From assembly GCA_023213395.1 (NCBI GenBank), contig CM041465.1, positions 99,021,741-99,085,740 of the forward strand: a DNA stretch of 64,000 nucleotides. The letters are read 5' to 3'. This DNA comes from Cycas panzhihuaensis (taxonomy: Eukaryota > Cycadophyta). Positions 1 through 11,296 of the stretch are shown here, piece by piece. Position numbers and translations under genes: made by a program. How positions within the stretch are numbered: the stretch's first letter is position 1; the number at the start of each line of letters is the position of its first letter. The notes below the pieces were generated by a model. It had not been told where the DNA came from and did not search any database. It saw nothing but the letters and a program-made list of their open reading frames with translations.

Positions 1-213
1 AGGTCCCGTTGGGTCGTCATAGGCTCACGATACGATAAGCAACATGAACAGGCAACAAATGCAAAGTAATCACACAAATGAAGCAAGCAGTCATGCAATG
101 AGGCAACACTTTTATCAACCTTTCCCAACAAATAGTACAAGTGAAAAGGGAGAAGTATACCTGAGCTTACCTAAGTTAACCTATCTGTATCCATTCTCGG
201 TAGCTGGGAAACA
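1..213 (-). mobile_element. Element G: start of an LTR (minus strand), cut by the window edge
   Basis: Read on the minus strand, an LTR starts at 213 with TGTTTCCCAGCTACCGAGAA, the same terminus as the other LTRs here. The stretch 1-213 matches 8500-8714 (LTR of element D) almost base for base, with scattered differences. The rest of G lies left of the window. It interrupts the antisense accessory gene of element A. No target duplication can be checked because the other end is missing. Confidence 0.8.
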
Positions 214-1312
214 ACCCCTGACTCCCTCTACAGCTCCAGATGGACTTGCCTCTCCCTCTACAACTCCCAATGAACTTGCCTCTCCTCCTGTGGCTCCCAA
301 AGGTCCTGCCTCTCCACTTGCTACTCCAAACAGGCCTGCCCTGTCACCTCTGTCATCTCCATCACCATCATTATTATCCTTAGGGGCGACTCTCGCTCTG
401 CTTGCCTCGTTATCACTGCTCCACCTCATAACTCGATATGGATTAGATATATAATCTGCCATGGTGAGGAGGTCCAGCGATGTAGCCTCTACCAATCGAA
501 GAACATGCGCCTAATCCTCGGTCCCTCTAAACTGAGTATGACACCTGTGCACCATAGGAGCCCACTATGAAATGGGGCATGATCCTCCTGTAGGTGCCAC
601 TACTCTGAAGTAGTCGAAGAACCAACACTACAGTAGTGTGCTGTAGGATAAGCCTCCTCACCTTGCCACCCTGATAGCATCTAGTTGTATGACTAAGTTC
701 GCCACTATCAAAGTGGCCCAATCTAGCCTCTCCCTGGTCTCAAGTCTCTGTATTACATCCATCCATCTGCCAGGTATATCTCTATAATTCTATTTCTGGG
801 ATATCCAGAACAAAATATATAAAGTGATCAACTTCCTCACACGAGGAACTCTAGATATGACCATAGTCTGTAGGGGTATCCCTCTCCTCTCCCATCTTTC
901 TATCCTATGAAAAACATAGCTGCCTCCCTATGCGCTATCTCATTGCTAAGCTGCCTCCCGATGCGCTATCTCATTGCTAAGCAGCACCCCCAATGATGTT
1001 GGTTGGCCTATCGTTAGCATTCTTAGGATCCTCAGTATGTCCCTAGGTATGACTGTGACGTTCGCCACCTGCGAGAGATGGAATACATGCCTCCTCCTGT
1101 CCTAATATGAAACTATGTCTACCAGGAGGTGCTGGTCTGACATAAACTATGGTGTCTGTGTGACCTTTAGTAGGCCACATCGTGCTAGAACCTATTTGTC
1201 CCCATGGGACATTATCTCCACGGAACTCATCATAGCCGTCCCGATGTTTTCATGGTTATCTACTGTGATAATTACCTACAAAATACCCAAAAATCGGTTA
1301 GAACCTGTCTAA
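214..1312 (-). pseudogene. Antisense accessory gene of element A (PMD-like), 5' part
   Basis: This is the first-exon part of the accessory gene seen more fully in B (15630-17586). On the minus strand it preserves the N-terminal block (DNHENIG, SDQHLLVDIVS, DRRRHVFHLSQV) and, nearer 495-214, the SLDLLTMADYISNPYRVMRW block followed by an acidic, alanine/glycine-rich linker. The VFHL...VTVxxxDIxRIL...GxP pattern resembles the plant mobile domain (PMD), a domain known from Ty3/gypsy and MULE elements and from MAIN/MAIL1 proteins; that assignment is inference from motifs. Several in-frame stops replace Trp, Gln or Arg codons of sister copies. A 31-bp tandem duplication (919-980) breaks the frame. 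The intron and second exon are lost to the G insertion. Confidence 0.65.
919..980. repeat. Tandem duplication, 31-bp unit, two copies
   Basis: Two adjacent 31-bp units (919-949 and 950-980), each starting GCTGCCTCCC and ending CATTGCTAA, differ at one base. The duplication lies inside the broken accessory gene of element A and is absent at the matching place in B and D. It looks like a local slippage event. Confidence 0.85.
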
Positions 1313-1418
1313 AACTACCTACCAACCCTTAGGACTACCTCTTCCTCCTCTTGGATAGGGATTTGACTCTCCTTTGAGCTGCCTTTTATTTTTTCAGCCA
1401 TTTCAGTGTCGCATCGAG

Positions 1419-1446
1419 CTAAACTTCATGGTACTGCAGAGTTTAG
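1419..1446. repeat. GGTAC-centred imperfect palindrome in the accessory-gene leader (A)
   Basis: A 28-bp imperfect inverted repeat with arms CTAAACT and AGTTTAG around GGTAC. It lies upstream of the antisense accessory gene start, where B, C and D also have one. Its centre shows C-to-T decay compared with the perfect copy in C (45474-45501). Confidence 0.6.
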
Positions 1447-1941
1447 TGTGGGTTCTGCTGCGTTTGAGGTCCCGCGGAAAAGATCGTGGCATCGTGATTT
1501 TTGCCACTGCGTGAATGTCAGCCCCTCAAAAGGGGGGTTTTCCTACCCAAAAAACCCAAAAATTTATTCTCTAGTGGGCCTTACTCTGGCCCACTAGGAT
1601 GAAGGCTGCGTGATGCCCCAATCCCCCCTCTCACTGGGTCCAGTTCAAACTATAGGAGATCGTTATTCACCCTTAAGGGCCCAAAATCACATCAAAAATT
1701 AATAGAAAGCAACAAAATTCCAGGTATGAAATGGGGTTGGGTTTAGATGATCTACTTATTGGATTCAGTCTCGCCACAGCCATCTCATCTCCCTGGTCCT
1801 ATTAGCTACCTCCGCGCCTCGATCTAATGGTCAGATCTCCTCCTGCCTATCTCTGAAGTCAGGTAGCACTTCACTGCATGAGGGAAGGGCTCTGAATCAT
1901 TCACAAGCCTGTGAAAATGAATTCCATTTTCATTGAGTTTC

Positions 1942-1949
1942 CTTATATA
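1942..1949 (-). promoter_or_regulatory. Candidate TATA box for the antisense accessory gene (A)
   Basis: On the minus strand the motif TATATAAG followed by GAAA sits after a GC-rich stretch and about 630 bp upstream of the accessory gene. The same motif in the same context is found in B (14991), D (10096) and C (45973-45983), always oriented toward the accessory gene. Confidence 0.55.
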
Positions 1950-2508
1950 GGCGAGGGGCCCGATGAGTACTCCCTCCATTTCTATCATTGTAATAGCCCT
2001 TAGGGCCATCCTTCATCCTTGATCATCATTGCCTTCTAGCCTCGGCTCCCATTTCTCCCCTGTGGCATCCATCTCGCTCATCTTTACAGGTGTATTTATG
2101 GTGCTTGTTTACCTACTTTCACGAGGCTCCTTCTGTCTCGTTTTATGTGCCACCTCTATATATACCCATGTTTATACTCGTTTGGCTTATTTCGTCATCT
2201 TGGATCCACTTTTGTTGCCCATTTGCACCTCTAGGGTTCCAAAAGGGAGCTTCCCCTCTATTTGGGACTACTTTTTGCTTCCTTTAGCAGTGTTTTACAC
2301 CCCAAAATGGCCTTTTCGCCGCCCGCTCTCTCCTAGTGGTTGGATAGTCTACTATGCCCTTGGGTAGCCTTATTATCAGGTCCTCCTGCCCTTCATGGCC
2401 TTTATCACTAATAATTTGAGTTTTTCATGGTTACTCCATATCATCGTATCCCCTCGACACCACCAACTTTGTCACATTTCATCTACTTCAACACTTTTCC
2501 TTTCATTG

Positions 2509-3021
2509 ATGGAACTTCTCATCTTTACCGATGGTAGAAGCCGCGGCAACCCTGGTCCTTTTGCCACCGCATGGATTCTCTATGACCCTTTCAGACACGA
2601 TTTCCTATGTTCCAGAATCTTCCTCCCTGAGGCCACCAATAATGAAGCCGAGTACATGGTTGTTATTGAGGCCCTCATTGATGCACTTAGTTTCCACCAC
2701 AGGCCTATCATTCTCTTTTGCGATTTCCAGGTTGTGGTGTCCCATCTCACCCAGGTCTACTAGGTGTGATACCCATGCTTAAGAGCCCTTGCCTCGATCA
2801 CCAGGTCCCTATTAGCATATTTTCTATCTGTCGACATCTGACACATCCCTCAGGCCCTCAATGCTGAGGTGGACAACCTTGTTCACTTCATCCTTGAGTG
2901 TCGCCTACCTCTTCTTGATGACCCCTCTAAGAGACTTGTCTGGTCACCCAGGTGCCTAAGTCTTGGGCCATCTTGCACTTCACCTTGTGATCTATTTGCA
3001 CCTCCAAAAGATAGTTGTTAA
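2509..3021 (+). pseudogene. Archaeal-type RNase H ORF of element A
   Basis: A 171-codon reading frame starting at ATG 2509 encodes an RNase H of the second, archaeal-like type acquired by Tat elements, which would cleave RNA in RNA/DNA hybrids. Visible are the first catalytic Asp in FTDGRSRGNPGP (residues about 5-16), the Glu in NNEAEY, the second Asp in FCDFQVVVSHL and the end motif LNAEVDNLV. It is complete except for in-frame stops at 2761 (TAG), 2767 (TGA) and near 2836 (TGA). The matching codons in B are CAG, CGA or CAG, so C-to-T decay explains them at least in part. It lies between the antisense accessory gene and the 3' LTR, far from pol, in the sense direction. TGTTAA ends the frame. 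Confidence 0.8.
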
Positions 3022-3346
3022 TGATATTAAACTATGGAGACCATAAGGTTTGTTTATTCACTCTTTTCTTATTATCATCATATCTTTCCTTTGCACTCCT
3101 ACGATGGGGGCATCCCCCTCATCCGCTACGATTTCTAGTCGACTTTGGAGTGGCACGTAGGTAACTCCTATGTCGTCTCCACTCCTGTTCCCATATCCAT
3201 GCATTCCACCATGCCACTTGATGGCACCCTTAGCTCTTATCATGATTATGATTATTATATATACATATGTTGCTAACATTATTGTTGTTAGCATTTGCCA
3301 TCACATTGTGCTTCTGAGCAGCGAGACTCTGCTGCCAAGGGGGTAG
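3022..3346 (+). other. Element A spacer and polypurine tract
   Basis: About 310 bp without a recognisable gene lead to the LTR. The last bases before the LTR, CCAAGGGGGTAG (3335-3346), are the likely polypurine tract that primes plus-strand DNA synthesis. The same tract precedes the 3' LTR of D in reverse (8715-8726). Confidence 0.65.
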
Positions 3347-6284
3347 TGTTTCTTAGCTACTGAGAATGGGTATGGATGAATCAACTTAGGTAAGTGTAGG
3401 TACATTTCTCTCTCCCATCTTAGTCACTTCAGAGATTGTAGATTGAAGCATTATCTGGATTGCATGATTGATTGGCTCATTTTCACAGTTGATTATGCAT
3501 CTTGCTTGATCATGTCGCATGTCCCTAGCCTATGACAACCCACGAGACCTACCTCTCCATGAGGCATGCATCCCCATGGCACTCTTCAACCCTTCACATC
3601 ACCCCCATGTCGCCCTAATCTTCAACCCACTCATGTTATCTGCTCACACATTTGCCATAGGTCTTATATACCCATCTCTAACATTTTTGGGGAGCCCTAC
3701 CTCTTGATGCCCTATCCAGTTTAGCCCATGTGCTCACTTAGACTATCCTTAGCCACTTGGATAGGAGGGCTAACCTCTTCTAGGACTAGGGTTCCCTCTT
3801 CTAGGGCCCCCAAGACCCTTATTTCTCTTTTTATTACATTCTAGCCTAGCACTGCTGCAAATTTAGTAATACCGTGAAGTTTGTCATGGTGTGACTATTT
3901 ACCACTATTTTTTTAATCTACCATGGCAATTCTGGCATTTTTCATAGAATTTCTACGTGGATTAATTGCCAACTAAGCGCCAGCCTAAACCTAATCGCTT
4001 AATTAGGGCCAGGGTTGGGTATAAAGCCCAAAAATCCTCATTTTTGTGTCTCTTCTATCACCTCTTCTTGCTCTTTTCTCCTCTTCTCACAGGAACACTC
4101 TACAGAAATGCCTGTAATACCTGAGTTTCTGATGTACTAGCCTAATATCTGCCTATTGTAGCACTAGTTCATGGTAGCAAACTCCTCAACCAATACCTCC
4201 GAGTAAGGATCCACACCCAGGTATGACCTCCACACTCTTCCTTCAACTTTTAGCAAGGGTATTCCTCTTGTAACTAAGACACACTCTATAAGCTCTCCAA
4301 ACCTATTATCTTTCATTGTCTACAGGAGCAGACTTGCTGCCCACATAGCCCAATAGGTATTCCTCATCATTGTTTCACCCTTTTGCATTAGGTTTACCTT
4401 GCAAAAGTAAGTTCTTTAAGCATACAATTATTTTCCTTGTGTTTTGTTGTATAGAGAAGTATTTTTTCATTCACTATTTCCTATAATCTTGCCATCCCCC
4501 ATCCTCCCCTAGTTTTTTCCAAGGAGGCTATGGGAGAGGGTTCATAAGGAGGGTGCAAAAGGAGGCAAGGTGGGATCCGTACCCACTAGGCATGTTCCTC
4601 AAGGGCAAACCCCTTCTACTCCTTCCTCTCCCTCACTTGTGCCTTTCTTGGACCACCCGGGAGTCCTTGGGATTAGGCTTGCACTGGGTATCAGCATGTG
4701 CAGCCCTTGCTACATTGATCTCAGGCCTGCATGCCCCTCTTTGGGCACCTCTTTCATCCCCAAATAACACCTAATATCTATTCCTAGCTTTGGTATAGCC
4801 TATGTTGCAACTTACTGCCCGTAGTATGTTTGCAATATAGGCAACGTCCGCAAACTTTACAACATTCATTCCCTCTCCCACATACTGTCCATAGGCTATC
4901 CTAACTCGATGTACCCTGCACCTAAGGGTAACGTGGAGGTGTATTTACCAGAGGGTTAGCCATTTTGAGGCTAACCTCCTCTTGCTTGGCATGCGTTGGT
5001 GTTTTCCTTGAGGATTTATAGAGTTATCTTTAGTGGTGGACTAACTAACTTTAAACACTATATTTCATCAAATTTCTTTTATATTGTTGCATATATATCA
5101 GCTTTGCATTTTGGCAGCGCCTCTTAGAAGGGCAAAGATCTTTGTGGTTGCAGGTTTTGCAGTGGCACTTGTGAGGGGAAAGAAATGCTATGATCTGAGT
5201 AAGCCCTTGCTTTCTTTCCTTTCTTCATTTTCCTGCTTTCTTGCACGGTTGTTAGCTTCCTTTTGTCCTTTTTGTTCTATTTCTCTTTTCACACAAGGAA
5301 GGTAAGGAAGTGCTACTCCATCTCTGCATCAACAATGATTGTGTACTGAGCACAGGCAAGAGGATGTACATGGCACATGAGTGAAGCTTCTCCATCAGCC
5401 ACGTGACTTTCCAGGTATGCATCACATCCTTTCCCTTTTTGCTTTTATTAGGCATACGCTCTTGCATAATAAATCACATAAAAAGAAAAGGGTAACAAAT
5501 CAATCTACGTGCATTCATCTTACACATGCATGCTACATGGTTGACTTTATAGAAAAGAGTACATCATAGGAATTTCACCCCCCTCCTTTCTCTTACCTAA
5601 ACTGCAAACATCCCTTATTTGGGCATCATCTTAGTGTGCATGTTTGAGTGTGCATAAGATATTTTTTCCTTTATCTTTCATTGTTAAAAAGGAAAAGAGA
5701 GAGAGGGATCGTAGTTCATATTCTCTTTTGTGAACACATACGATATTGCTTTTTGTCGCCTCTTTCCCACACTTCACATACCCATCCAACACACACAACC
5801 TTCATCATCCTTATCAGGGCTTGGGCCCCTTTCGTTTGTATAGCGGCAAGGATTTCTCTTTTGCTGTCACTTCATCCACTTAGACCTGCCTTAGGTTAGT
5901 CAGCCTAGGAGGTCTATTTGCACTTATCTCACACTCCCTTACAACTCACATGCGTCTATCACGTTGGTGCCACATTCCTTTCCCATAGGAACTCCTTTTC
6001 TCCGTGGGTCTCTCCTCTTCATTCTAGCCATCCAAGGCCAGGGGGACCTCGTCTTCTAGGGTTATTCAAGATACCTTACACGTGCCTTGTCCTTTGAGCC
6101 AAAAGAGACAAACTACCTTAAGAAAGTCGTGTGCCATTCGTGGGTCCCGAACCTGTATTCTGACGCGCAAACGACCTATGCGGGTGTTTCCTCCGCTCGT
6201 AGGATTACATTCTTATTTCGGTATATACCATTGATTACCCCGATCTTTATTAAGTATAGTTACCATCCCATAGACGCGATTGCA
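3347..6284 (+). repeat. Element A 3' LTR (2.94 kb)
   Basis: Starts TGTTTCTTAGCTAC and ends GACGCGATTGCA; the end matches the E LTR terminus (GATGCAATTCCA). It shares blocks with D (7090-8714, reversed) and E (53216-55469). A core promoter is likely at TATAAAG (4020-4026), about 130 bp after a decayed copy of the GGTACC palindrome (about 3858-3884). Short open frames inside (for example 5648-5899) are not conserved as protein and are left out. Beyond the LTR, GTCTC (6285-6289) would be the target duplication, but the partner end is outside the window. Confidence 0.8.
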
Positions 6285-6866
6285 GTCTCTTAGGGAGGGA
6301 TCATATAGACCAGGAGATGACACCCCTTGAGCACAGGAGTGTTAGGGAGCAGGGTATGATTAGTTTTGGTTGGGAAAGCACCAGACCTCCCTAGAGTCAC
6401 CATATATTACCATATGATTGTACTCCTCCTTCGAAGGATTCCATCTTCCCATAGATGATGTACTATTTTGTGTGATACGATTCTTTATGTATATAGATGG
6501 AGACCATTGGCACCCCATTTGATGTATGATGATGGTGTTATGATGGTGTATTTTGTTATTTATATGTCTTGTATATATATTTATGTGTATGTAGGCACAG
6601 GTGCACAGACGCACGAGGGGCTATAGATCATGATGATTTTGGTTTATTGCTAGATGATTCTTATTATTGGATTATTTAGATGATGCCCACACTTCCTTTC
6701 ATATAGGGCCCTTCTCGTAGCGACCACACACAACCACCATGAGCGTAGGTGATAGGCATGTGTGAGGCTAGGAGATGGGAATCCATACATGTCTATCGAT
6801 GGAGCATAGCGGATATGTAAAGGAAGTGTTGGCAAGGAGAGAGAGTACAGGTACTCAAGCATGCAG
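6285..6866 (-). mobile_element. Element F remnant: accessory-gene 3' end and downstream region
   Basis: 6290-6845 aligns with 28365-28925 of element D: the last codons of the accessory gene (plus strand here), the run down to the AT-rich stretch, and the region just before pol. F is therefore a minus-strand element of the same family. It is flanked by A (left) and by the truncated LTR of D (right); the rest of F must lie beyond the window. Confidence 0.7.
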
Positions 6867-8714
6867 TCCAGATATTTTATACCTTTGCAAGAGCACCACA
6901 CCAACCTGCACATGCATGGGCTTATCCCTTCCAAGAAGGAGCTGCAAAAGACAAGCTATGTATATACAAGTATATATATAATCTTTATATTAAAGTATTA
7001 GGAAAGACAACTACTGCAATAAGCTCTAAAATCCTCTCTCAAGCAAGCATGTACATCAAGAAAAATGGAATAAAGGGAAGCCTCAAGATGGCTAACCCTC
7101 CGCTGGGTTCTCCACACAACTCTCTAGCATAACAAGATAAGAGTAAAGGCAATTAAGGATAGCCAAGAGATGCAAGGAAAAAAGTGACAAAGTGTTGAGG
7201 CAACATACAAGACATGGAGTTTCTATGGGCAGCAATCCGATGCACAAACCCTTACTAATATTATCAAGGGATACCCAACAATACAAGGGACACTACGGGG
7301 GTCCAAATAAGAGGCATGTAGGCCTGGAATTAGCGCAGTAAGGGGCTGCATACACTGATAATCCAGCGCAGGCCTAGGGCTCACCAACTCCTAATTATCC
7401 CAAGAGGAGCATGGAGTAAGAGAAGAGAAGGTGGGAAGGGGAATTCCCTTGGAGAGTAGGACTGAGTGGGGGGGCTGCCCCGCCTTGCTCTCTTTACCTG
7501 ACCTTATGGCTCTTATCCCGCTACTCTCTTAAGGAAAACTAGCAAAGGGAAGGTAGAACCCGGGGGCAACAAGCCAAACTTATTGAAAAACAAGCTTTGT
7601 TATGGTTAAAACTGAAGGAAACAGGCTAATAAGGCAAGAAATAGGTCCAATACGGACATAACTTACCATAAGTCTAGAGGAAAGGGGTTTGGATGACCTA
7701 TTGGGCTGATATAGTATAGGTCTGGCCCTGCTACCAGTGGAGAAGAGGATCCCTACAGGGGTTTGCAGGAGAAATCCTAATAGATGGTTGAAAGAGACTC
7801 TTGCTGGGTGAGTTGGAGAAGAATAACACCAAAATTACTTGATAATACCTAGAGAGAGACTTCCCATCATAAAGGAAGGTTATTGTAGGTGAATCCTGGC
7901 CTGAGGTTGTAGGAAACACAAGCCTGCAAGTGCACCTACAATAGGAAGAGAAGAAGAGTAGAAGTTGCAGTCAGAAGTAGTTGTGTTGAAGAGTAAAAAA
8001 TGAGCTAAGAGTCCTCAAAATTATGAGGGTTTTGATACTTATACCCATCCCAGCCCTAAGTAAGCAAATAGGGTGTGAATAGGGCTGAGGTGGATGCGAA
8101 GCCATGTGGCAATTCTACGGGAAACGTAAGAATTGCCACGGTAGTTTTAAAAAATAACTGACAATAGTTCCACCATGGTAAACTTCATGGTACTACTAAG
8201 TTTACAGCAGCACGGGACCAGAAAGCCAGAATGGCTAAAATCTAGGTTTTGGGAGCTTTAGGAGGTGATGTGGCAGGCCTGGGAGGGGCTGGCCCTCCTG
8301 TCTAGGTGGCTGAGACAGTCCAGAATGCATGTGGAGAAAGGCAAGTAGAGCATCAATGGGCAAAGGTCCTGGAAATAAGGTGCTAGGAGCTCAAAGTCGA
8401 GGTATGAAGGGGTCATACAAACTAAAACAAGCTCGAGACAGGGTGGAGACAGCATGGAGGGTCGTATAATGCTATAGGGATGCCTACCTTGCAAAAAGGT
8501 AGGTCTCGCTGGGGTCGTCATAGGCTCACAATATGACAAGCAGCATGAACAGGCAACAAATGCAAAGCGATCGTACAAATGAAGCAAGCAGCCATGCAAT
8601 GAGGCATCACTTCTACCAACCTTTCCAAAGAAATAATACAAGTGAAAAGGAAGAAGCATACCTGAGCCTACCTCAGTCGACCTATCTATATCCATTACCA
8701 GTAGCCAGGAAACA
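6867..8714 (-). repeat. Element D 3' LTR, missing its terminal part
   Basis: On the minus strand it begins TGTTTCCTGGCTACTGG at 8714. Bases 6870-7215 match 52870-53215 in the other LTR of D. The terminal 0.9 kb present at 51951-52877 is absent here; sequence jumps directly to element F at about 6866. A palindrome of 28 bp with 8-bp arms GTAAACTT/AAGTTTAC lies at 8178-8205, and a TATA-like GGGTATAAG lies near 8040 on the minus strand. Confidence 0.75.
8178..8205. repeat. GGTAC-centred palindrome inside the D LTR
   Basis: A 28-bp inverted repeat with perfect 8-bp arms (GTAAACTT and AAGTTTAC) around GGTAC. It is the LTR counterpart of the palindromes found in the leader of the antisense accessory gene. 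Confidence 0.65.
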
Positions 8715-9042
8715 CTACCCCCTTGGCAGCAGAGCCTCACTACTCAGAAGCATGGTGCGATGGTGAATGTTGGTAACAAAACTGTTAGTAGCACATCTAT
8801 ATATATATATATATATATAAATTATGATCATAACAAGAGTCAAGGGTGCCAGTGGGTGTCATGGTGGAATGCGTGGATACGAGGACATGGGTGGAGACGA
8901 CATACGAGCTGCCTATGTGCCACCTGGGAATCGATTAGAAGCTAAAGAGGATGAGGGCACTACCCCCATCGTGAAAATGCAAAGAGATGTGCATGATAAA
9001 GTCAGGTTAAAAGGGTAAATGAGAAAACCTGATAGTCGTTGT
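8715..9042 (-). other. Element D polypurine tract and spacer with AT microsatellite
   Basis: The polypurine tract (minus strand CCAAGGGGGTAG, 8715-8726) directly precedes the 3' LTR. An (AT)n microsatellite of about 24 bp occurs at 8797-8820; B and C have shorter AT runs at the matching place. No gene seen. Confidence 0.6.
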
Positions 9043-9554
9043 AGTTTAACCTCATTAGTGGCTAGCTTTCAGAGGTGCGAACAGATCGCAAGGTGATCTA
9101 CATGATGGCCTAAGACTTGGGTGACAAAGTGATTAGGCAAGTCTCAGGGATGATCAACAAGAAGAGGAAGGCAGCGCTCAAGGATGAGGTGAACAAGACT
9201 ATTTGCCTCAGCATTGAGGGCCCAAGGGATGTGTCAGATGTCAACAAACTGGAAGTTAGCCAGCAGGGATCTAACTATCAAAGTGAGGGCTCTCAAATGA
9301 GGGCATCATACCTGGTAAACCTAGGTGAGATGGGACACCACCACTTGGGAGTCGTAAAGAAGAACATGGAAACATAGTGCATCGGTGAGGGCTTTGATAA
9401 TGGCCGTGTACTCAGCTCCATCACTGGTGGCCTTAGGGAGAAAGATTCTAAAATGCAAAAAGTCATGTCCGGTAGGGCTATGAAGAATCCATGCAATGGT
9501 AGAAGGTCTAGGATTACCGCAGCTTCCGTCGTCGGTAAAAATGAAGAGAGACAT
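9043..9554 (-). pseudogene. Archaeal-type RNase H ORF of element D
   Basis: Starts at ATG 9554 with MSLFIFTDDGSCGNPRP, then WILHSPTGHDFLHFRIFLP, a degenerate AEY block (SDGAEY for NNEAEY) and the YDSQVVVSHLT block. The frame stops after about 78 codons, at the codon that is also a stop in A, and homology continues to about 9045 (LNAEA-like block near 9210). Compared with A and C, the glycine-rich loop is altered (GGSRG to DGSCG). The end coordinate is approximate. Sense strand of D, 3' to the antisense accessory gene. Confidence 0.7.
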
Positions 9555-10095
9555 AGGTGATGAAAGGAAATGTCTCAGGTAGAGAAAATATACAAAAATA
9601 TAAGAATCAGAGCAAAAAGAGGCTCATATGGCAAGTGATAAATGGCCATGAAGGGTAGGAGAACCTAGCAATGAGGCTACCTAAGGACAAGAGTAGACTA
9701 TCTGGCCACTGGCTGAGAGTGGGCAGTAAAAGGGCACCATGGGGTACCAAAGGTTGCTTTGGAAAGCAAAGAATGGCTCTGAACGAAAGGAGCATTCCCT
9801 TTGGAGACCCCAGGGGCAGGAATAGGCTACAAAAATGGGTCCAAGATGGTGAAACAAGCTAAATGAGTATAAACTTAGGCATGCACGGGAGTGGCACACA
9901 AAACAAGACAAAAGGGACTTACAAAAAATGTATTGGTAGGGTGCCATAAATGCATCTGCAAGAAAGAGTGAGATAAAGGCTATGGAGGCACAACGGGTAA
10001 CAGGGCCAGAAGGCAAAGGTGATCGACGGTAAGGAATGATCTAAAGGGCTTTCACAAGGGTGGAAATGGAGACAGTACCCGTCGGGGCCCCCATC

Positions 10096-10103
10096 TATAT
10101 AAG
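10096..10103 (+). promoter_or_regulatory. Candidate TATA box, antisense accessory gene (D)
   Basis: TATATAAG followed by AAAAATCGATGAAAA, 670 bp upstream of the first usable ATG (10773). Same motif and spacing as in B. Confidence 0.55.
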
Positions 10104-10598
10104 AAAAATCGATGAAAAACGGGATTCATTTTCACGGGCTCTCAAGCGAATCCAGAGCCATTTCCTTACATAGAAGAGCGCTACCCGACTTCAAAGGCAC
10201 GTAGAGGGAGATCAGACTGTCGGATTAGAGCCAGAGGACAGCCACTAGGATCGTGGAGACAAGATGACAAGCGCTAGGCCAGATCCAATGAGTGGATCTT
10301 AAAAATCTAACCTATCTCGCATTTTAAAGTTCATTACTTTTTTATGGTTTTCATGCAGACTTTTAGGCCCCATATAGGCAGAAAGACCTCCCAGAGTCCA
10401 AATTGGACCCAGAGACAGGCGGGACCAGGGCATTAGACAGCCCTAGTCCCAATGGACCTGGTTGTGACCCATAAAAAGAATTTTTTTAAATTTTTTGGTA
10501 GGAAACCCTCCCCTTTTGGGGTGGTGTCATTTACACAGCGGCAAAGATCGCGATGCTGCGATCTTTGCCATGGGGCCCCGATCATTGCGGGACCCAGG

Positions 10599-10626
10599 CC
10601 AAACTCCATAGTACCATGAAGTTTAG
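10599..10626. repeat. GGTAC-centred palindrome in the accessory-gene leader (D)
   Basis: Arms CCAAACT and AGTTTAG around GTACC, 28 bp, same length and position as the perfect palindrome in C. Mismatches fit CpG decay. Confidence 0.6.
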
Positions 10627-10772
10627 CACAGTGCGAAGGCAGAACTGTAGAAAAAAGAAGATAGGGGCCCAAGGGACCCCAAACTCTATTAGGTGGGGTT
10701 GAGAGAGAGTCTAGGGGACAAGGAGGGAGTATAGATCTAAGTCTAACTTACGTTGATAGAATTTTGTAGGCT

Positions 10773-11296
10773 ATGATCACGGTAGAGAATCACGAGAACA
10801 TCAGAATAGCAATGCTAAGTTTTATTGAGATAATGACTAGAGAGGACCAGGAGATCCTATGGAGATGTGGCATGTTAAAGGTCACAAGGACACCCCAGTA
10901 TATGTCAGACCAGCAGCTATTGGTTGATATCGTATCACACTGAGACAGGAGGAGGTATGTCTTCTGCCTACCTCAGGTGGGAGATGTATCTGTGATACTT
11001 GGGGATATTAGGAGGATAATGGGAGTACCAGCAATGGGAAGGCCAGTGGCATTAGGCGCGCTACCTAGTAATAAGGTAGCACACAGGGAGGCATCCATGT
11101 TTTTTATAGGTTTGGATAGATGGGAGAGGTGAGGGATTCCTCTCTAGACCATGGCGATGTCATGGGTTCCTCAAGTGAGGAAGTTGATTACACTATGTGT
11201 TTTGTTTTGGATATCCCATAAATAGAACTATAGAGACATACCAGGAGGATGGATGGATGCGGTATGCCGGTGTAAGGCAAGGAAGAGGATGGACGT
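10773..11296 (+). pseudogene. Accessory gene of element D, exon 1 first part (PMD-like)
   Basis: From ATG 10773 the frame reads the block that matches B: VENHENIR, then RCGMLKVTRTPQYMSDQQ, LLVDIVSH, DRRRYVFCLPQVGDVSV, LGDIRRIMGVPAMGRPV and later IPGGWMDAVCRCKARKRMD. This is the PMD-like half. In-frame stops replace Trp codons (for example TGA after VSH, where B has TGG). At 11296, just after the RMD residues, the 3' LTR of B begins; the gene resumes at 27076 after a loss of about 30 bp. The upstream ATG used in B (15630) is not conserved here. Confidence 0.7.

Larger units (their letters stand above)
214..6284 (+). mobile_element. Element A: 3' part of a Tat-like Ty3/gypsy retrotransposon
   Basis: Only the 3' internal region and 3' LTR are present: antisense accessory gene (214-1312, minus strand), its promoter region, an archaeal-type RNase H ORF (2509-3021, plus), a polypurine tract and one LTR (3347-6284). 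The body left of 214 is cut off by element G and the window edge. The sequence is CpG-poor and its stops are mostly C-to-T changes, so it is an old copy. Right of 6284 the sequence changes abruptly to the 3' end of another copy's accessory gene (element F), which shows A inserted there. Confidence 0.8.
9555..10772 (+). promoter_or_regulatory. Element D accessory-gene promoter and leader region
   Basis: About 1.2 kb between the RNase H ORF and the accessory gene. It holds the TATATAAG box (10096-10103, plus strand, after GGGGCCCCCATC), the conserved GAAAA...GGATTCATTTTCAC stretch and a 28-bp imperfect GGTAC palindrome (10599-10626). Open frames here on the minus strand (9681-10016) drift in frame between copies, so I do not call a protein. 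Confidence 0.5.

Noticed and set aside
5648-5899. Small frame in the A LTR
   Set aside because: Not found as protein in the D or E LTRs; composition is low-complexity.
8797-8820. AT run as a functional signal
   Set aside because: A simple dinucleotide repeat of variable length; TA runs at several places in each element, no conserved context beyond position.
9681-10016. Minus-strand frame of 111 residues upstream of the D RNase H ORF, with look-alikes in A, B and C
   Set aside because: Similar DNA is present in four elements but the frame is not kept; it reads as hydrophobic pseudo-protein from a T-rich leader. Called non-coding spacer.
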